Source of the DNA: Robiginitomaculum_A sp036478535
GTDB taxonomy: Bacteria; Pseudomonadota; Alphaproteobacteria; Caulobacterales; Maricaulaceae
Length of the DNA: 64,000 nucleotides
Assembly: GCA_965224735.1 (NCBI GenBank)
Contig: OZ245059.1
Coordinates: forward strand, 744,001 to 808,000
Reading direction: 5' to 3'
Shown here: in pieces, positions 26,790 to 35,052 of the stretch
Layout: each line of letters begins with the position of its first letter
Position numbering within the stretch: position 1 is the first letter of the stretch
Notes under the pieces: model-generated
The model's input: the letters and a program-made list of their open reading frames with translations, nothing else
What the model was told of the DNA's origin: nothing
Databases searched by the model: none
Translations under genes and position numbers: made by a program

Positions 26790-27575
26790 ATGAGTACAAA
26801 ACCCAAAGCCCCAAAGATCGCTTTTCTCAGCGTTGATAAGCCCAGTGCCCAAAAGGCGATGGCAGAGCTTATAAAAAAATACGGCAATGTAGAACCCGAG
26901 GATGCAGATATTCTCATTCCTCTTGGCGGGGATGGGTTTATGCTTGAAGTTTTGCGGCACTATATGCCTATCCTTAAAAATGGCATCCCCGTATATGGTA
27001 TGAACCAAGGCACTATTGGATTTCTTCTCAATAACTTTGAAAGTGAGGGGCTCACCAAGCGCCTTAGGAAGGCCCAAGCAGCCCATATTCAGCCTTTACG
27101 TATGCAAGCACATAATAAGGATGGCATCACAGAATCCTTGGCCATTAATGAAATATCCCTGCTTAGACAAACTCGGCAAGCAGCCCATATCCGCGTAATA
27201 ATCGATGGAAAAGTTCGGCTAGAGAGGTTGATGGCTGATGGTATTCTTATTTCAACGCCAGCAGGATCAACCGCCTATAATTTATCAGCGCACGGCCCTG
27301 TTATACCGCTCGGTTCTGACGTTTTGCCGCTAACCCCGATTAGTGCCTTTCGTCCACGGCGATGGCGCGGGGCGCTTTTGAAAAATACCGCTAAAATAAA
27401 GTTTGAAATTCTAAACCCCAAAAAACGCCCTGTGAGTGCCGTGGCTGATAGTAAAGAAGTTCGCAACATTACCGAAGTAAGCATTGAGCAAGTAAATGAC
27501 ATCAACTTTACGCTTTTATTTGACGAAGGGCATGAATTAGACGAGAAAATATTGCGCGAACAATTTGCCACCTAA
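26790..27575 (+). CDS. nadK: NAD kinase
   Basis: This enzyme phosphorylates NAD to NADP. Motifs: the GGDG signature in ILIPLGGDGFMLEVL, YGMNQGTIGFLLN, the NE/S loop LAINEISLLR, and DGILISTPAGSTAYNLSA-type ATP-binding loop. 261 residues, the compact alphaproteobacterial form. Its stop overlaps the stop of the convergent DUF2336 gene by 4 bases. Confidence 0.96.
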   Translation: MSTKPKAPKIAFLSVDKPSAQKAMAELIKKYGNVEPEDADILIPLGGDGFMLEVLRHYMPILKNGIPVYGMNQGTIGFLLNNFESEGLTKRLRKAQAAHIQPLRMQAHNKDGITESLAINEISLLRQTRQAAHIRVIIDGKVRLERLMADGILISTPAGSTAYNLSAHGPVIPLGSDVLPLTPISAFRPRRWRGALLKNTAKIKFEILNPKKRPVSAVADSKEVRNITEVSIEQVNDINFTLLFDEGHELDEKILREQFAT

Positions 27576-28702
27576 GCGGCGTGTTTATCCCCTAATCTAT
27601 CAAGACGCTCAAGCAGATAATCTTGATCATCTTCACTTATAGGCACGGGCAGGCTAAGAACACGTTCAAGCATAAGTCTTTGAAATTTTTCCTTACTAAA
27701 CAATACGCTTTTTTGCTCAAGATCACGGTAAATTACGGTGCTTGCTCGCAGGATTACATAATCTCTGTCAGTCAGTCCCGCGCGCGTGCACAAAGCTTTT
27801 AAGCCAAAGGGGCCGCTATCATGGATCATAAGGGTAGATTTATTGGTGCTAATACCAGTTTTTTGAGCCAATGCAATTTCGCAAAACCGCATTTGTCCGC
27901 ACGCTGCGGCACGAATTATTAAGGACACCGTAAGACGCCCTTCACGGCTTAATCTTGCGATCAAAGACTTTAAATCCTGACTTACCCAGCTTTGGGAAAT
28001 AAAATCTATGCTGGCCCTCTCCCGCGTCCTCGTTGCAAGATCGATAGCTATATCAATAGGAATTTCATGGTTTTCATGGAGGCGCCTTGCCGCCTCAACG
28101 CTTACCATAGTGATTAATTTTTCAATCAAAAGTGGCGGTAAATCTTTACGTGCTATGAAGCTTTCTTTGATTAAATCATCATCGTGGTAGATATCAAGAA
28201 TTTTTGAACCAAGCTCAGCGCCAATTTGCGCCCCCTCATTAGCAGCGATACTAGCAACTACGCGGCTATCACCATACCGAATAACCGCCTTAACCAAATC
28301 ACCACTAATATGAGCCCGCTTACTCACGGCCATTAGTTTTGCTGCTGCCTTAGATTTTAAAACCTCTAACAAGTCCTCATCTTCTAGAACGGGAGAATGG
28401 GTTAAAAGAGGCACAGCAATAGAATCTACATCGCGTATGAGCCTGTTGGCAATATCCCTCGGTAAATTAGGTGAATTTTTCAAAGTAACCGCCAATGCTC
28501 TGCGGACAACTGCGGTCGTATCTTTCACAATAATTGATAGAATTCTTGACACGAGAACTTGCTCATAGACGGACAGGTCTGCTGTTTTTATTTGCCGGCA
28601 CACTTTTTGCGTTAACACGGCACGCACATCACAGTCAGGATGGGTTACCAAATTTCGAATATCATCTGAACTTATGTCAATATTTTCTACGCACTCATTC
28701 AT
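27572..28702 (-). CDS. DUF2336 domain protein (helical repeat)
   Basis: 376 residues, almost all alpha-helical, with HEAT-like repeats (DVRAVLTQKVCRQI, VVRRALAVTLKNSPNLP, GDSRVVASIAANEGAQIG). The DUF2336 family is confined mostly to alphaproteobacteria; its function is not established in general, though some members are involved in motility or stress control. It is the last core gene before the mobile region, and its 5' side borders the IS200-like end at 28745. Confidence 0.8.
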   Translation of the reverse strand: MNECVENIDISSDDIRNLVTHPDCDVRAVLTQKVCRQIKTADLSVYEQVLVSRILSIIVKDTTAVVRRALAVTLKNSPNLPRDIANRLIRDVDSIAVPLLTHSPVLEDEDLLEVLKSKAAAKLMAVSKRAHISGDLVKAVIRYGDSRVVASIAANEGAQIGAELGSKILDIYHDDDLIKESFIARKDLPPLLIEKLITMVSVEAARRLHENHEIPIDIAIDLATRTRERASIDFISQSWVSQDLKSLIARLSREGRLTVSLIIRAAACGQMRFCEIALAQKTGISTNKSTLMIHDSGPFGLKALCTRAGLTDRDYVILRASTVIYRDLEQKSVLFSKEKFQRLMLERVLSLPVPISEDDQDYLLERLDRLGDKHAA

Positions 28703-28744
28703 GAGCCGAATATACGGTATTATAGTAAATGAAAGGTTTATTTT

Positions 28745-28808
28745 TCAACTTTTTAGGCTTTAAGCCACCGGCTTCAGTCGGTTAAAGGACTTTTAGCCCT
28801 TTTATGGC
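28745..28808 (+). repeat. Orphan left end of an IS200-like element
   Basis: About 60 bases closely match the left end of the IS200 copy at 53968-54036: CAACTTTTT, TAAGCCACCG, a small hairpin with CAGTCGGTTAA, then GGACTTTTAG. No tnpA or right-end hairpin follows, so this is a solo or truncated end. Confidence 0.7.
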
Positions 28809-29032
28809 AGTGCTTGAAAAGTGGTGAATTTGGCGCCCAGCGGGCCTTTGTAAATGCTTCACATCTCGTGTCCAAACTCTCCACCCGACCCGGCCTAGAC
28901 AAGGCAAAAACTGCCACAAGGCCAGCATCAAAAAAGTTTAAACAAAATCTAAACCATCTAACGCATTTTATGCATTGAGGCCTCTGCATAAGTTAGGGAT
29001 TCCTTTTTGGGATAGTTTTGTTATGTTGATGC
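28809..29032. other. Intergenic stretch with no supported gene
   Basis: I see no convincing coding frame here. A short minus-strand frame crosses it but has no ribosome site and no recognisable sequence. At the right end TTATGCA and TGCATAA flank GAGGCCTC, which may be the outer inverted repeat of the IS5 remnant that follows. Confidence 0.4.
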
Positions 29033-29808
29033 ATGCAAAAATCATTCACGACCCAAGCCGAGCTTTTTATCACCAATGCTGACTTTAATCATCCTGCCTT
29101 GCGGGGCTTGGATGCTGCTGAAGCAGTTTTGGACTGGCATAAACTTGAGCATCTGATGTCTGGGATTTACGCCAGTAAAACGGGTCGTCCAAGCTATCCG
29201 CTTCTGACATTGCTACGCGCATCTTTGCTCGGGATTTGGTATAGGCTCTCGGATGTCGAGTTGGCTCAAACCCTGTTTCGTGATTTATTATTTCGCAAGT
29301 TTTGCCATCTTGAGTTGGGCGGGGATGTGCCGGACGCCACCACTATTGGTCGGTTTAGGGCGCGGTTGGTCGAGCATGACCTTTGGGAAGTTTTACTGGG
29401 TGAAGTCAATCTTTAACTGGAGAACAAGCATATTATCATGACAGAAGGACGGATCAATATCATTGATGCCACGCGCCCATTGAGGCGGCACAGTCTGGCC
29501 GCGGTAAAGGTAAGGACGGCGAACCCACGCGCCGCAAGCTGGAACGGTTTGGGATTGCCGATCAAGTGCAACGCAAAGGCTATCGCGCTCATCCATTGTC
29601 CCAAGTGGACAAAATCAGAAACGCGGCTATTGCCGTCACCAGATCAGGCGGTGAACGCCCATTTGCACCTTACAAAGCGCGCTACGGACTGGCGCGAACG
29701 CGACTGATAGGGCTCGCTAAAAACCTGACCTTTTACGGCCTCGCTGCTATGGCTCACAACATCCAAAAGGGAGCAAAGTTTCTGAACCTCTATGGTTTAC
29801 CAGGCTGA
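29033..29808 (+). pseudogene. IS5-family transposase, decayed
   Basis: The N-terminal part is clear (GIYASKTGRPSYPLLTLLRA, FCHLELGGDVPDATTIGRFR). A TAA at 29414 replaces an expected CAA (Gln), and a 2-base insertion about 55 bases later shifts the frame. The middle with the first catalytic acidic residues is deleted, and the C-terminal part returns in another frame (RNAAIAVTRSGGERPF, YGLARTRLIGLAKNLT). The element cannot move by itself. Its right inverted repeat is not seen. Confidence 0.85.
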
Positions 29809-29836
29809 GCGTACACAGAATAAACGCACTCAAAAC

Positions 29837-29983
29837 TTACGAAACACACAAAAACAACATTGTTTGGAGGGATGTTCTTACGTATTCGCGCGTTTCCAAG
29901 TGTCGATATCGTAGCGGTGTACGCCTACTATAATACCATTGCCCCTTCCGTTTCAGCAGATATAGGTCTTTGTTATTTGCCAT
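29837..29983 (-). pseudogene. Tyrosine integrase, N-terminal fragment
   Basis: The first residues (ANNKDLYLLKRKGQWYYSRR) match the arm-binding start of phage-type tyrosine recombinases of alphaproteobacteria. After about 40 residues the match stops where the IS5 remnant begins. The catalytic domain is gone. It is probably a remnant of an integrative element that once opened this accessory region. Confidence 0.65.
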
Positions 29984-30130
29984 GGTCAAACCCAAAAGAG
30001 TGACAAAAATAGTGACAAATATATAAACCGTGCACACATTAGCTTAACACTTTCCATAAAAAGGTTTATATAACAGATGTGCCCCTAGATTTGTAGACAC
30101 CTTGTTTGTTACAATTGGAAGCAAGGAGAT

Positions 30131-30394
30131 ATGAAGATGGGTAAGGGAATACGGTATACGGACGAGTTCAAACGGGACGCTGTGGCGCAGGTAAAAGAGC
30201 GCGGTTATTCGGTCAAAGATGTGTCGGAGCGACTGGGGGTTTGTACCAAGTCCATGTATGATTGGATTGGCAAGTTTCATGAACCAGAGCGACCACCCGC
30301 TGATATGAACGAGCATGTGCAAGAGAACCGCCGCTTAAAGGCCGAGCTTAGGCGCGTTACTGAAGAGCGTGATATCTTACGAAGTGCCCTTTAG
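30131..30394 (+). CDS. IS3-family transposase OrfA (copy 1)
   Basis: 87 residues with a helix-turn-helix (RYTDEFKRDAVAQVKERGYS, VKDVSERLGVCTKSMYDW) and a Leu-rich coiled coil ending in RRVTEERDILRSAL. It binds the element ends. AAGGAG lies 8 bases from the second Met (30137), a better start than the first. The usual A-rich slip site for an OrfAB fusion is not evident before the stop; GAAAAAGG lies just after it. Confidence 0.92.
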   Translation: MKMGKGIRYTDEFKRDAVAQVKERGYSVKDVSERLGVCTKSMYDWIGKFHEPERPPADMNEHVQENRRLKAELRRVTEERDILRSAL

Positions 30395-30433
30395 GGTGAA
30401 AAAGGCCACGGTGTACTTTGCAAAGCAGGCCAA

Positions 30434-31291
30434 GTGAAGTACGCCTTTATCAAAGCACACCGCATGGAGTTTTCCGTGCGGGCCATGTGCCGCGTGCTGC
30501 GCGTTCACCCGAGCGGGTTTTATGCGTGGCTTAAATCGGGCCTGAGTAAAATGGCTAAGCGGCAACGCCGCCTTACAGGACTTATCAAGCAATCATGGCT
30601 AGAGAGCGGCTGCGTTTATGGCTACCGTAAAATTCATCATGACCTGCTCGATATGGGCGAGACTTGTGCGCCTAATACGGTGGCCAAGCTTATGCAAAAG
30701 TGTGGCCTTAGGGCACAAGTCGGCTATAAACGCCGCCCTGGCAAGTATGGCATTAAGCCGTCGATTGTGGCGGCTAATCAGTTGAAGCAGAACTTTGATA
30801 TAGCGCATCCCAATACGGTTTGGGTGACGGACATTACTTACATTAAGACTCATGAGGGATGGTTGTTTTTATCCGTCGTTATCGACCTATACTCACGCCG
30901 TGTTGTTGGGTGGTCAATGGGTGTGCGGATGCAAACAAGTCTGGCTTTAAATGCTTTATTGATGGCCGTTTGGCGGCGCAGACCGAAGGCGAAAGTGATA
31001 GTCCATTCCGATCAAGGCAGCCAGTTTACCAGCCAAGAGTGGCAATCTTTTTTAGTCGCTCACAATCTGGAAGCTAGCATGAGCCGGCGTGGAAACTGTT
31101 ATGATAATGCGGTAGCTGAAAGCTTCTTCCATCTGCTCAAAACCGAACGGATCAGACGCAAGACTTACAAAACGCGCCAGCTCGCACGCCAAGACGTGTT
31201 CGATTATATTGAAATGTTCTATAATTCTAAGCGAAAGTATGGTAAGTGCGGGATGTTGTCACCCGCACAGTTTGAGATGGCAACAAAATGA
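30434..31291 (+). CDS. IS3-family transposase OrfB (copy 1), DDE integrase
   Basis: 285 residues, starting at a GTG. A helical domain with YGYRKIHHDLLD leads into the DDE catalytic core: first Asp in VWVTDITYIKT, second Asp in VIVHSDQGSQFTS, Glu in NAVAESFFHLLK. It differs from copy 2 by two residues: Ala instead of Val before the catalytic Glu, and Tyr instead of His in KRKYGKCG. It appears intact. Confidence 0.94.
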   Translation: MKYAFIKAHRMEFSVRAMCRVLRVHPSGFYAWLKSGLSKMAKRQRRLTGLIKQSWLESGCVYGYRKIHHDLLDMGETCAPNTVAKLMQKCGLRAQVGYKRRPGKYGIKPSIVAANQLKQNFDIAHPNTVWVTDITYIKTHEGWLFLSVVIDLYSRRVVGWSMGVRMQTSLALNALLMAVWRRRPKAKVIVHSDQGSQFTSQEWQSFLVAHNLEASMSRRGNCYDNAVAESFFHLLKTERIRRKTYKTRQLARQDVFDYIEMFYNSKRKYGKCGMLSPAQFEMATK

Positions 31292-31464
31292 AGTGACAAG
31301 GTGTCTACAAATCTAGGGGCACATCAATGGCACATATGGCCTATATTGGGCATTTCATTCTTGCAAGTCCCCAGCCAACGTATAGCCGATAGCTCCGACT
31401 CAATGTTGTTGAACTTTCTACAAGTCAATGCGTTCTGATAAATAACAAACAAAATGTTAACATA

Positions 31465-31493
31465 TTGACATATCAGTTTTATCTGTATAGAAA
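31465..31493 (+). promoter_or_regulatory. Sigma-70-type promoter for the TorF-family porin gene
   Basis: TTGACA at 31465-31470, a 17-base spacer, and TAGAAA at 31488-31493. The start would lie about 65 bases before the porin ATG. The -10 is imperfect. Confidence 0.5.
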
Positions 31494-31564
31494 CTAACAA
31501 ATCTGTTGTACTTATGAGTAATTTTTTTTACAACACGAGCGGCCTAAATTAAATTCAGGGGAAA

Positions 31565-32275
31565 ATGATGAACAAGAAATTCTTTAAATCTAGTGCACTT
31601 GCACTTATTCTATCAACCACATTTGTTTCGACAGCGGCGTTTGCAGCGGATGAAGCCGAGGGAGCATGGGCATTATCCGGCACAGTTGGCATGGTTAGCG
31701 ATTACCGTTTTCGTGGCTATTCGCTCAGTGATCGTAATTTTGCGGTCCAAGGCTCTTTCGATATTGCCCACGATTCTGGCTTTTACGCTGGTATCTGGGG
31801 ATCTAATCTCGACTCCGATATGGGTATTGGCGGTTCCGAGCTAGACCTCTATGCTGGTTACGGCTTTAGCGCGGGTGGTTTGAACTTTGACGCCGGGGCC
31901 ATACACTACTTTTTCCCAGATAACTCCAGCGATGTCAATTATACTGAAATTCTTGGGTCTATCAGTACAGCTCTTGGTGCTGGTGAAGTTGGAGTTTCTG
32001 GCGGTTATGTCTTTGAGCAAGATAATACTGGCAATGCCGATAACACATATATCGAACTTAACGGATCTATGCCATTGGGGGATTCAGGTATTTCGCTAGG
32101 GGGCGCTATTGGCTTGGAAGATGGTGCCTTTGCCAATGATCGTATGAACTGGAATCTTGGTCTTTTCGGTACATTCGGAGGTGTAGATGTAGGTGTCTCC
32201 TATATGGATACCAATCTTAATGGTGATGATAATGCTAAAGGTGGATTGGTTTTATCTCTGAGTAAAACACTATAA
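31565..32275 (+). CDS. TorF-family putative porin
   Basis: 236 residues with a signal peptide ending AAFA-AD (about residue 28). The mature start reads WALSGTVGMVSDYRFRGYSLSDRN and is followed by FAVQGSFDIAH, the mark of the TorF/TIGR02001 family of small outer-membrane barrels. Alternating beta strands run to the end and close with SLSKTL. The substrate is not known. It has its own promoter and terminator and lies between two IS3 elements. AGGGG precedes the start. Confidence 0.85.
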   Translation: MMNKKFFKSSALALILSTTFVSTAAFAADEAEGAWALSGTVGMVSDYRFRGYSLSDRNFAVQGSFDIAHDSGFYAGIWGSNLDSDMGIGGSELDLYAGYGFSAGGLNFDAGAIHYFFPDNSSDVNYTEILGSISTALGAGEVGVSGGYVFEQDNTGNADNTYIELNGSMPLGDSGISLGGAIGLEDGAFANDRMNWNLGLFGTFGGVDVGVSYMDTNLNGDDNAKGGLVLSLSKTL

Positions 32276-32345
32276 ATTTGATATTCTCGCCTTTACGTTA
32301 TGGCGAGAACTCTAGGCGTCACTCGTTTGATGCCGTCAAATTTAC

Positions 32346-32379
32346 GGGCTACGACATTCAAACGTTGTAGCCCTTTTTT
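32346..32379 (+). terminator. Intrinsic terminator after the porin gene
   Basis: A 10-base stem GGGCTACGAC / GTTGTAGCCC (one G-U pair) with an 8-base loop, followed by TTTTTTA. Confidence 0.88.
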
Positions 32380-32498
32380 ATTACCCTCTAATTTGAACGT
32401 GATATAAATATTCAATTAAAATTATGGCTAGGCCGGTGAGGTGGTCCTGATTGATTGGACAGTTTGGCAGCTTAGTTAAGGTGTATTTTGGGTTTCAT

Positions 32499-33354
32499 TT
32501 ATGCTGCCAAATTCCTTGTTTGTGTGGTTCTATAAGCCATATCGGGCGTAGCACCGTCAAGGGTTGAATGGGGACGTTGCGTATTATAGAAGCTGATCCA
32601 GCCACCAATGACCCGCTTTGCCGCAAAGCCGTCACTCATTTCATGCAGATATACCGCTTCATATTTCATTGATCGCCACAGGCGTTCAATGAAGATGTTA
32701 TCAAGATACCGACCTCGGCCATCCATAGAGATCGTGATGCCTGCCTGTTTCAATCTGCTTGTAAAGGCTAGGCTAGTGAACTGACTGCCTTGGTCAGAGT
32801 TGAAAATTTCAGGTGCGCCATATTTCGCGACAGCCTCGTCCAGTGCTTCTAGACAGAATTTGGTATCAAGCGTATTGGACAACCGCCAACTCAGTACTTT
32901 CCGTGTCGCCCAATCCATGACGGCGACCAGATATAAAAACCCTCGTTGCATCGGAATATAGGTAATATCCGTGCACCAAACATGATTGGGCTTGGTGATT
33001 TTGAGACCACGGAGTTTGTAAGAATAAATCCTGTGTTCCGGGTGAGGTTTACTGGTGTTGGGGCGTTGATATATGGCTTGCAAGCCCATCAAAGCCATCA
33101 ATCTGCGCACGCGGTGACGGCCAACTGATACGCCTTCCAAGGCCATAGCTGCCCGCATCTGGCGCGAACCATAAAACGGGCAGGCCATAAACAATTCGTC
33201 AATCCTACGCATCAAGGCCAACGTTTGTGAACTTTCGCCCTTGGCCTGATAATAAGCCGTAGAGCGGCTAATCGATAATATCTTGCACTGGCCGGCTTAG
33301 GGATACATCAGAACACCTTGGTTCAAGCATAGCCTTGCGCTCTCGCACGCTCAT
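32499..33354 (-). pseudogene. IS3-family transposase OrfB, frameshifted near its start
   Basis: The likely start is ATG 33354 (SVRERKAMLEPRCSDVSLSR). Within the run GGCC at about 33290-33293 one extra base moves the frame into a stop. The neighbouring frame continues with QCKILSISRSTAYYQAKG and the whole catalytic domain, with Asp in VWCTDITYI, Asp in IFNSDQGSQF and Glu in NIFIERLWRSM. The protein is therefore cut after about 22 residues unless the ribosome slips. Confidence 0.85.
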
Positions 33355-33358
33355 CGCC

Positions 33359-33655
33359 CTAAGCCGCGAGAGAGTGCGAAGCCTCCTTTAGGGGAAAATC
33401 CCGCTCCACTGTCAACTCTCCAATCTTCGCGTGCAGGTCTTTAATCTTGGCATCCATATCGGAGGGCTGGGCCCCGCGCTTGCCGCTAGAAAACACCCCG
33501 CTAAGCCCTTCCAAAGCTTGCAGCTTCCACTGGCTGATCTGGTTAGGGTGCAGTTTGTGCCGCGCCGCTATTTGCGAAAGTGTTTGGTCTCCGCGCAAAG
33601 CCTCAAGCGCAATCTTCGCCTTAAAATCATCCGTAAATCGTCTTCGTTTGCTCAT
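33359..33655 (-). CDS. IS3-family transposase OrfA (second type)
   Basis: Starting at ATG 33655 with a GGAGGAG ribosome site, about 98 residues: MSKRRRFTDDFKAKIALEAL, a helix-turn-helix (LSQIAARHKLHPNQISQW), and a coiled coil ending IGELTVERDF. It supplies DNA binding for the element. Confidence 0.88.
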   Translation of the reverse strand: MSKRRRFTDDFKAKIALEALRGDQTLSQIAARHKLHPNQISQWKLQALEGLSGVFSSGKRGAQPSDMDAKIKDLHAKIGELTVERDFPLKEASHSLAA

Positions 33656-33954
33656 GTCGTTCTCCTCCTCAAAGGATAAAAAACACACCTTAACAAACTG
33701 TCCGATTTAGCAGAACCACCTCAGGTGAGTAAAGCTAGAATCACTTTGACCTCTGAAATTTATGACTGACATAAGTGTAATCGGCGAAATGATGCTAGAA
33801 TCACGAGTTGGCCACAACGCCTGCTCAGGTGCAAAGATCAGTGGCCGGAATATCCAGGATAGACAATTGATTTTATGGCAAAATCAACCCCGTGTTTGAT
33901 ATACGCTTGGGCGATATTTGACTATCGGTACGTTGCAAGCTTGCCAGATGTTAG

Positions 33955-34845
33955 CTAAACAAATTTTCTGAATAACCGTGTTTGGTCAAATATGTATTCG
34001 AGTTCTTTCATGCGTTCCTTGCTGGTTTCCCAGGTCTTGTTTTGAACTTCCGAGACGAGGGCCTCGAGGGCAAATAAGATGGTTAATGAAGAGTCCCACG
34101 CCGATGGCGCAGTGATATTACAATTAAAGCTATGGCTAGCGAGTTTGGAAATCGGAGACCCCCATTGATCTGTGAAAAGGACAATTTCGATACCGCGAAC
34201 ATTGACAATATTCGCCAGCTTCAGCAATAGGTTTTCATATCGTCGGATGTCGATAATCAGCAACACATCATCTTTTTGCATGTTTAAAACATGGGGAGCC
34301 CAGACACCTGCAATCGAACTGATCAAGTGAACATTAGGACGAATGACTTGTAGGTGAGTGAAAAAATATTCTGCTAGACTACAGGTCACTCGTCCGCCAA
34401 GAATATATAGATTGCGATCTGATTGGGTCAAAATATTGACGAGAGAATCTAAATCCGCCCGATCGAGTCGACGCAATGTCTGCTCAATATTATTCTGGAC
34501 CGATTTGGCGAATGTGTCGATAAAGTGACTATCCATGACAGACTGGTCAGTGTTTGATGCCGCGAACTGCGTTTCACGTTTGACCATCGGATTGGATATC
34601 ATTGCGGCAAGTTCGTCGCGGATCGCTGATCGAAAATCACTAAATCCAGAAAACCCTATCTTTTTAATCATGCGAGCAACTGTCGGAGTTGAGACTTTTG
34701 CGTTCTCTGCGATCGTTGTAATCGAGCCTAGGGCGGATACAGGGTAATCATTAAGGAGCGAGCCGACGAGTTGCACTTCAGCACGTGTAAAAGAATCGTA
34801 ATTCTCTTTCAATTTGGCGGCAATTGTAACGGAAAAAATATCCAT
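33955..34845 (-). CDS. RpiR/MurR-family transcriptional regulator (HTH + SIS)
   Basis: 296 residues. The N-terminal RpiR helix-turn-helix (AENAKVSTPTVARMIKKIGF, residues about 45-65) is followed by a SIS sugar-phosphate-binding domain (about 130-260: NLYILGGRVTCSLAEYF, KDDVLLIIDIRRYENLL). RpiR proteins sense a small metabolite and act as repressor or activator. It is divergent from the catabolic operon at 35053 with the operon promoter between them, so it most likely controls that operon. No sugar-phosphate gene is next to it, so the ligand may be atypical. Confidence 0.9.
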   Translation of the reverse strand: MDIFSVTIAAKLKENYDSFTRAEVQLVGSLLNDYPVSALGSITTIAENAKVSTPTVARMIKKIGFSGFSDFRSAIRDELAAMISNPMVKRETQFAASNTDQSVMDSHFIDTFAKSVQNNIEQTLRRLDRADLDSLVNILTQSDRNLYILGGRVTCSLAEYFFTHLQVIRPNVHLISSIAGVWAPHVLNMQKDDVLLIIDIRRYENLLLKLANIVNVRGIEIVLFTDQWGSPISKLASHSFNCNITAPSAWDSSLTILFALEALVSEVQNKTWETSKERMKELEYIFDQTRLFRKFV

Positions 34846-34956
34846 AACTTTAATCCTGATAATGAAACAAATTTACAACTTTATTCTTTTGCGACAACAT
34901 TATGGGTTAAATTCACCCTAATCAAGGGTTTTGAGAACAATATTAGTGAAGAGATA

Positions 34957-34985
34957 TTGACAGAATAGATCGCTCTGTGTAATAT
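34957..34985 (+). promoter_or_regulatory. Promoter of the amidohydrolase-TRAP-ligase operon
   Basis: TTGACA at 34957-34962, a 17-base spacer, and TAATAT at 34980-34985. This is close to consensus and lies in the divergent gap facing the operon. The RpiR operator is probably in the same gap. Confidence 0.75.
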
Positions 34986-35016
34986 TTTACATATATTTAG
35001 AGAAGGTCTTATTTTG

Positions 35017-35052
35017 ATGTCAGGACGCCCATTAAAAACAGAAAACAACTGA
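35017..35052 (+). CDS. Possible 11-codon leader peptide abutting the operon's first gene
   Basis: ATG 35017 opens MSGRPLKTENN and ends with TGA at 35050-35052, immediately followed by the ATG of the amidohydrolase gene. AAGG lies 10 bases before it, whereas the amidohydrolase start has no ribosome site of its own. The geometry suggests stop-restart coupling. It could also be chance. Confidence 0.4.
   Translation: MSGRPLKTENN

Larger units (their letters stand above)
30075..31326 (+). mobile_element. IS3-family element, copy 1 (1252 bp)
   Basis: The ends are inverted repeats beginning (T)GATGTGCCCCTAGATTTG. Length and sequence equal copy 2 at 45629-46880 apart from a few bases. The outermost left base is A instead of T. 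The 3-base flanks differ (AAC left, ATG right), so no target duplication is visible, which suggests later rearrangement at one side. Confidence 0.93.
32437..33723 (-). mobile_element. IS3-family element, second type
   Basis: Imperfect terminal repeats beginning TGAGGTGGT(C/T)CTG and containing GGACAGTTTG and TTAAGGTGT face each other. Two transposase genes read leftwards. This is a different IS3 group from the pair at 30075 and 45629. No clear target duplication flanks it. Confidence 0.88.

Noticed and set aside
28774..28989. Minus-strand 71-codon frame before the IS5 remnant
   Set aside because: It overlaps the IS200-like end, has no ribosome site, and its sequence looks non-coding.
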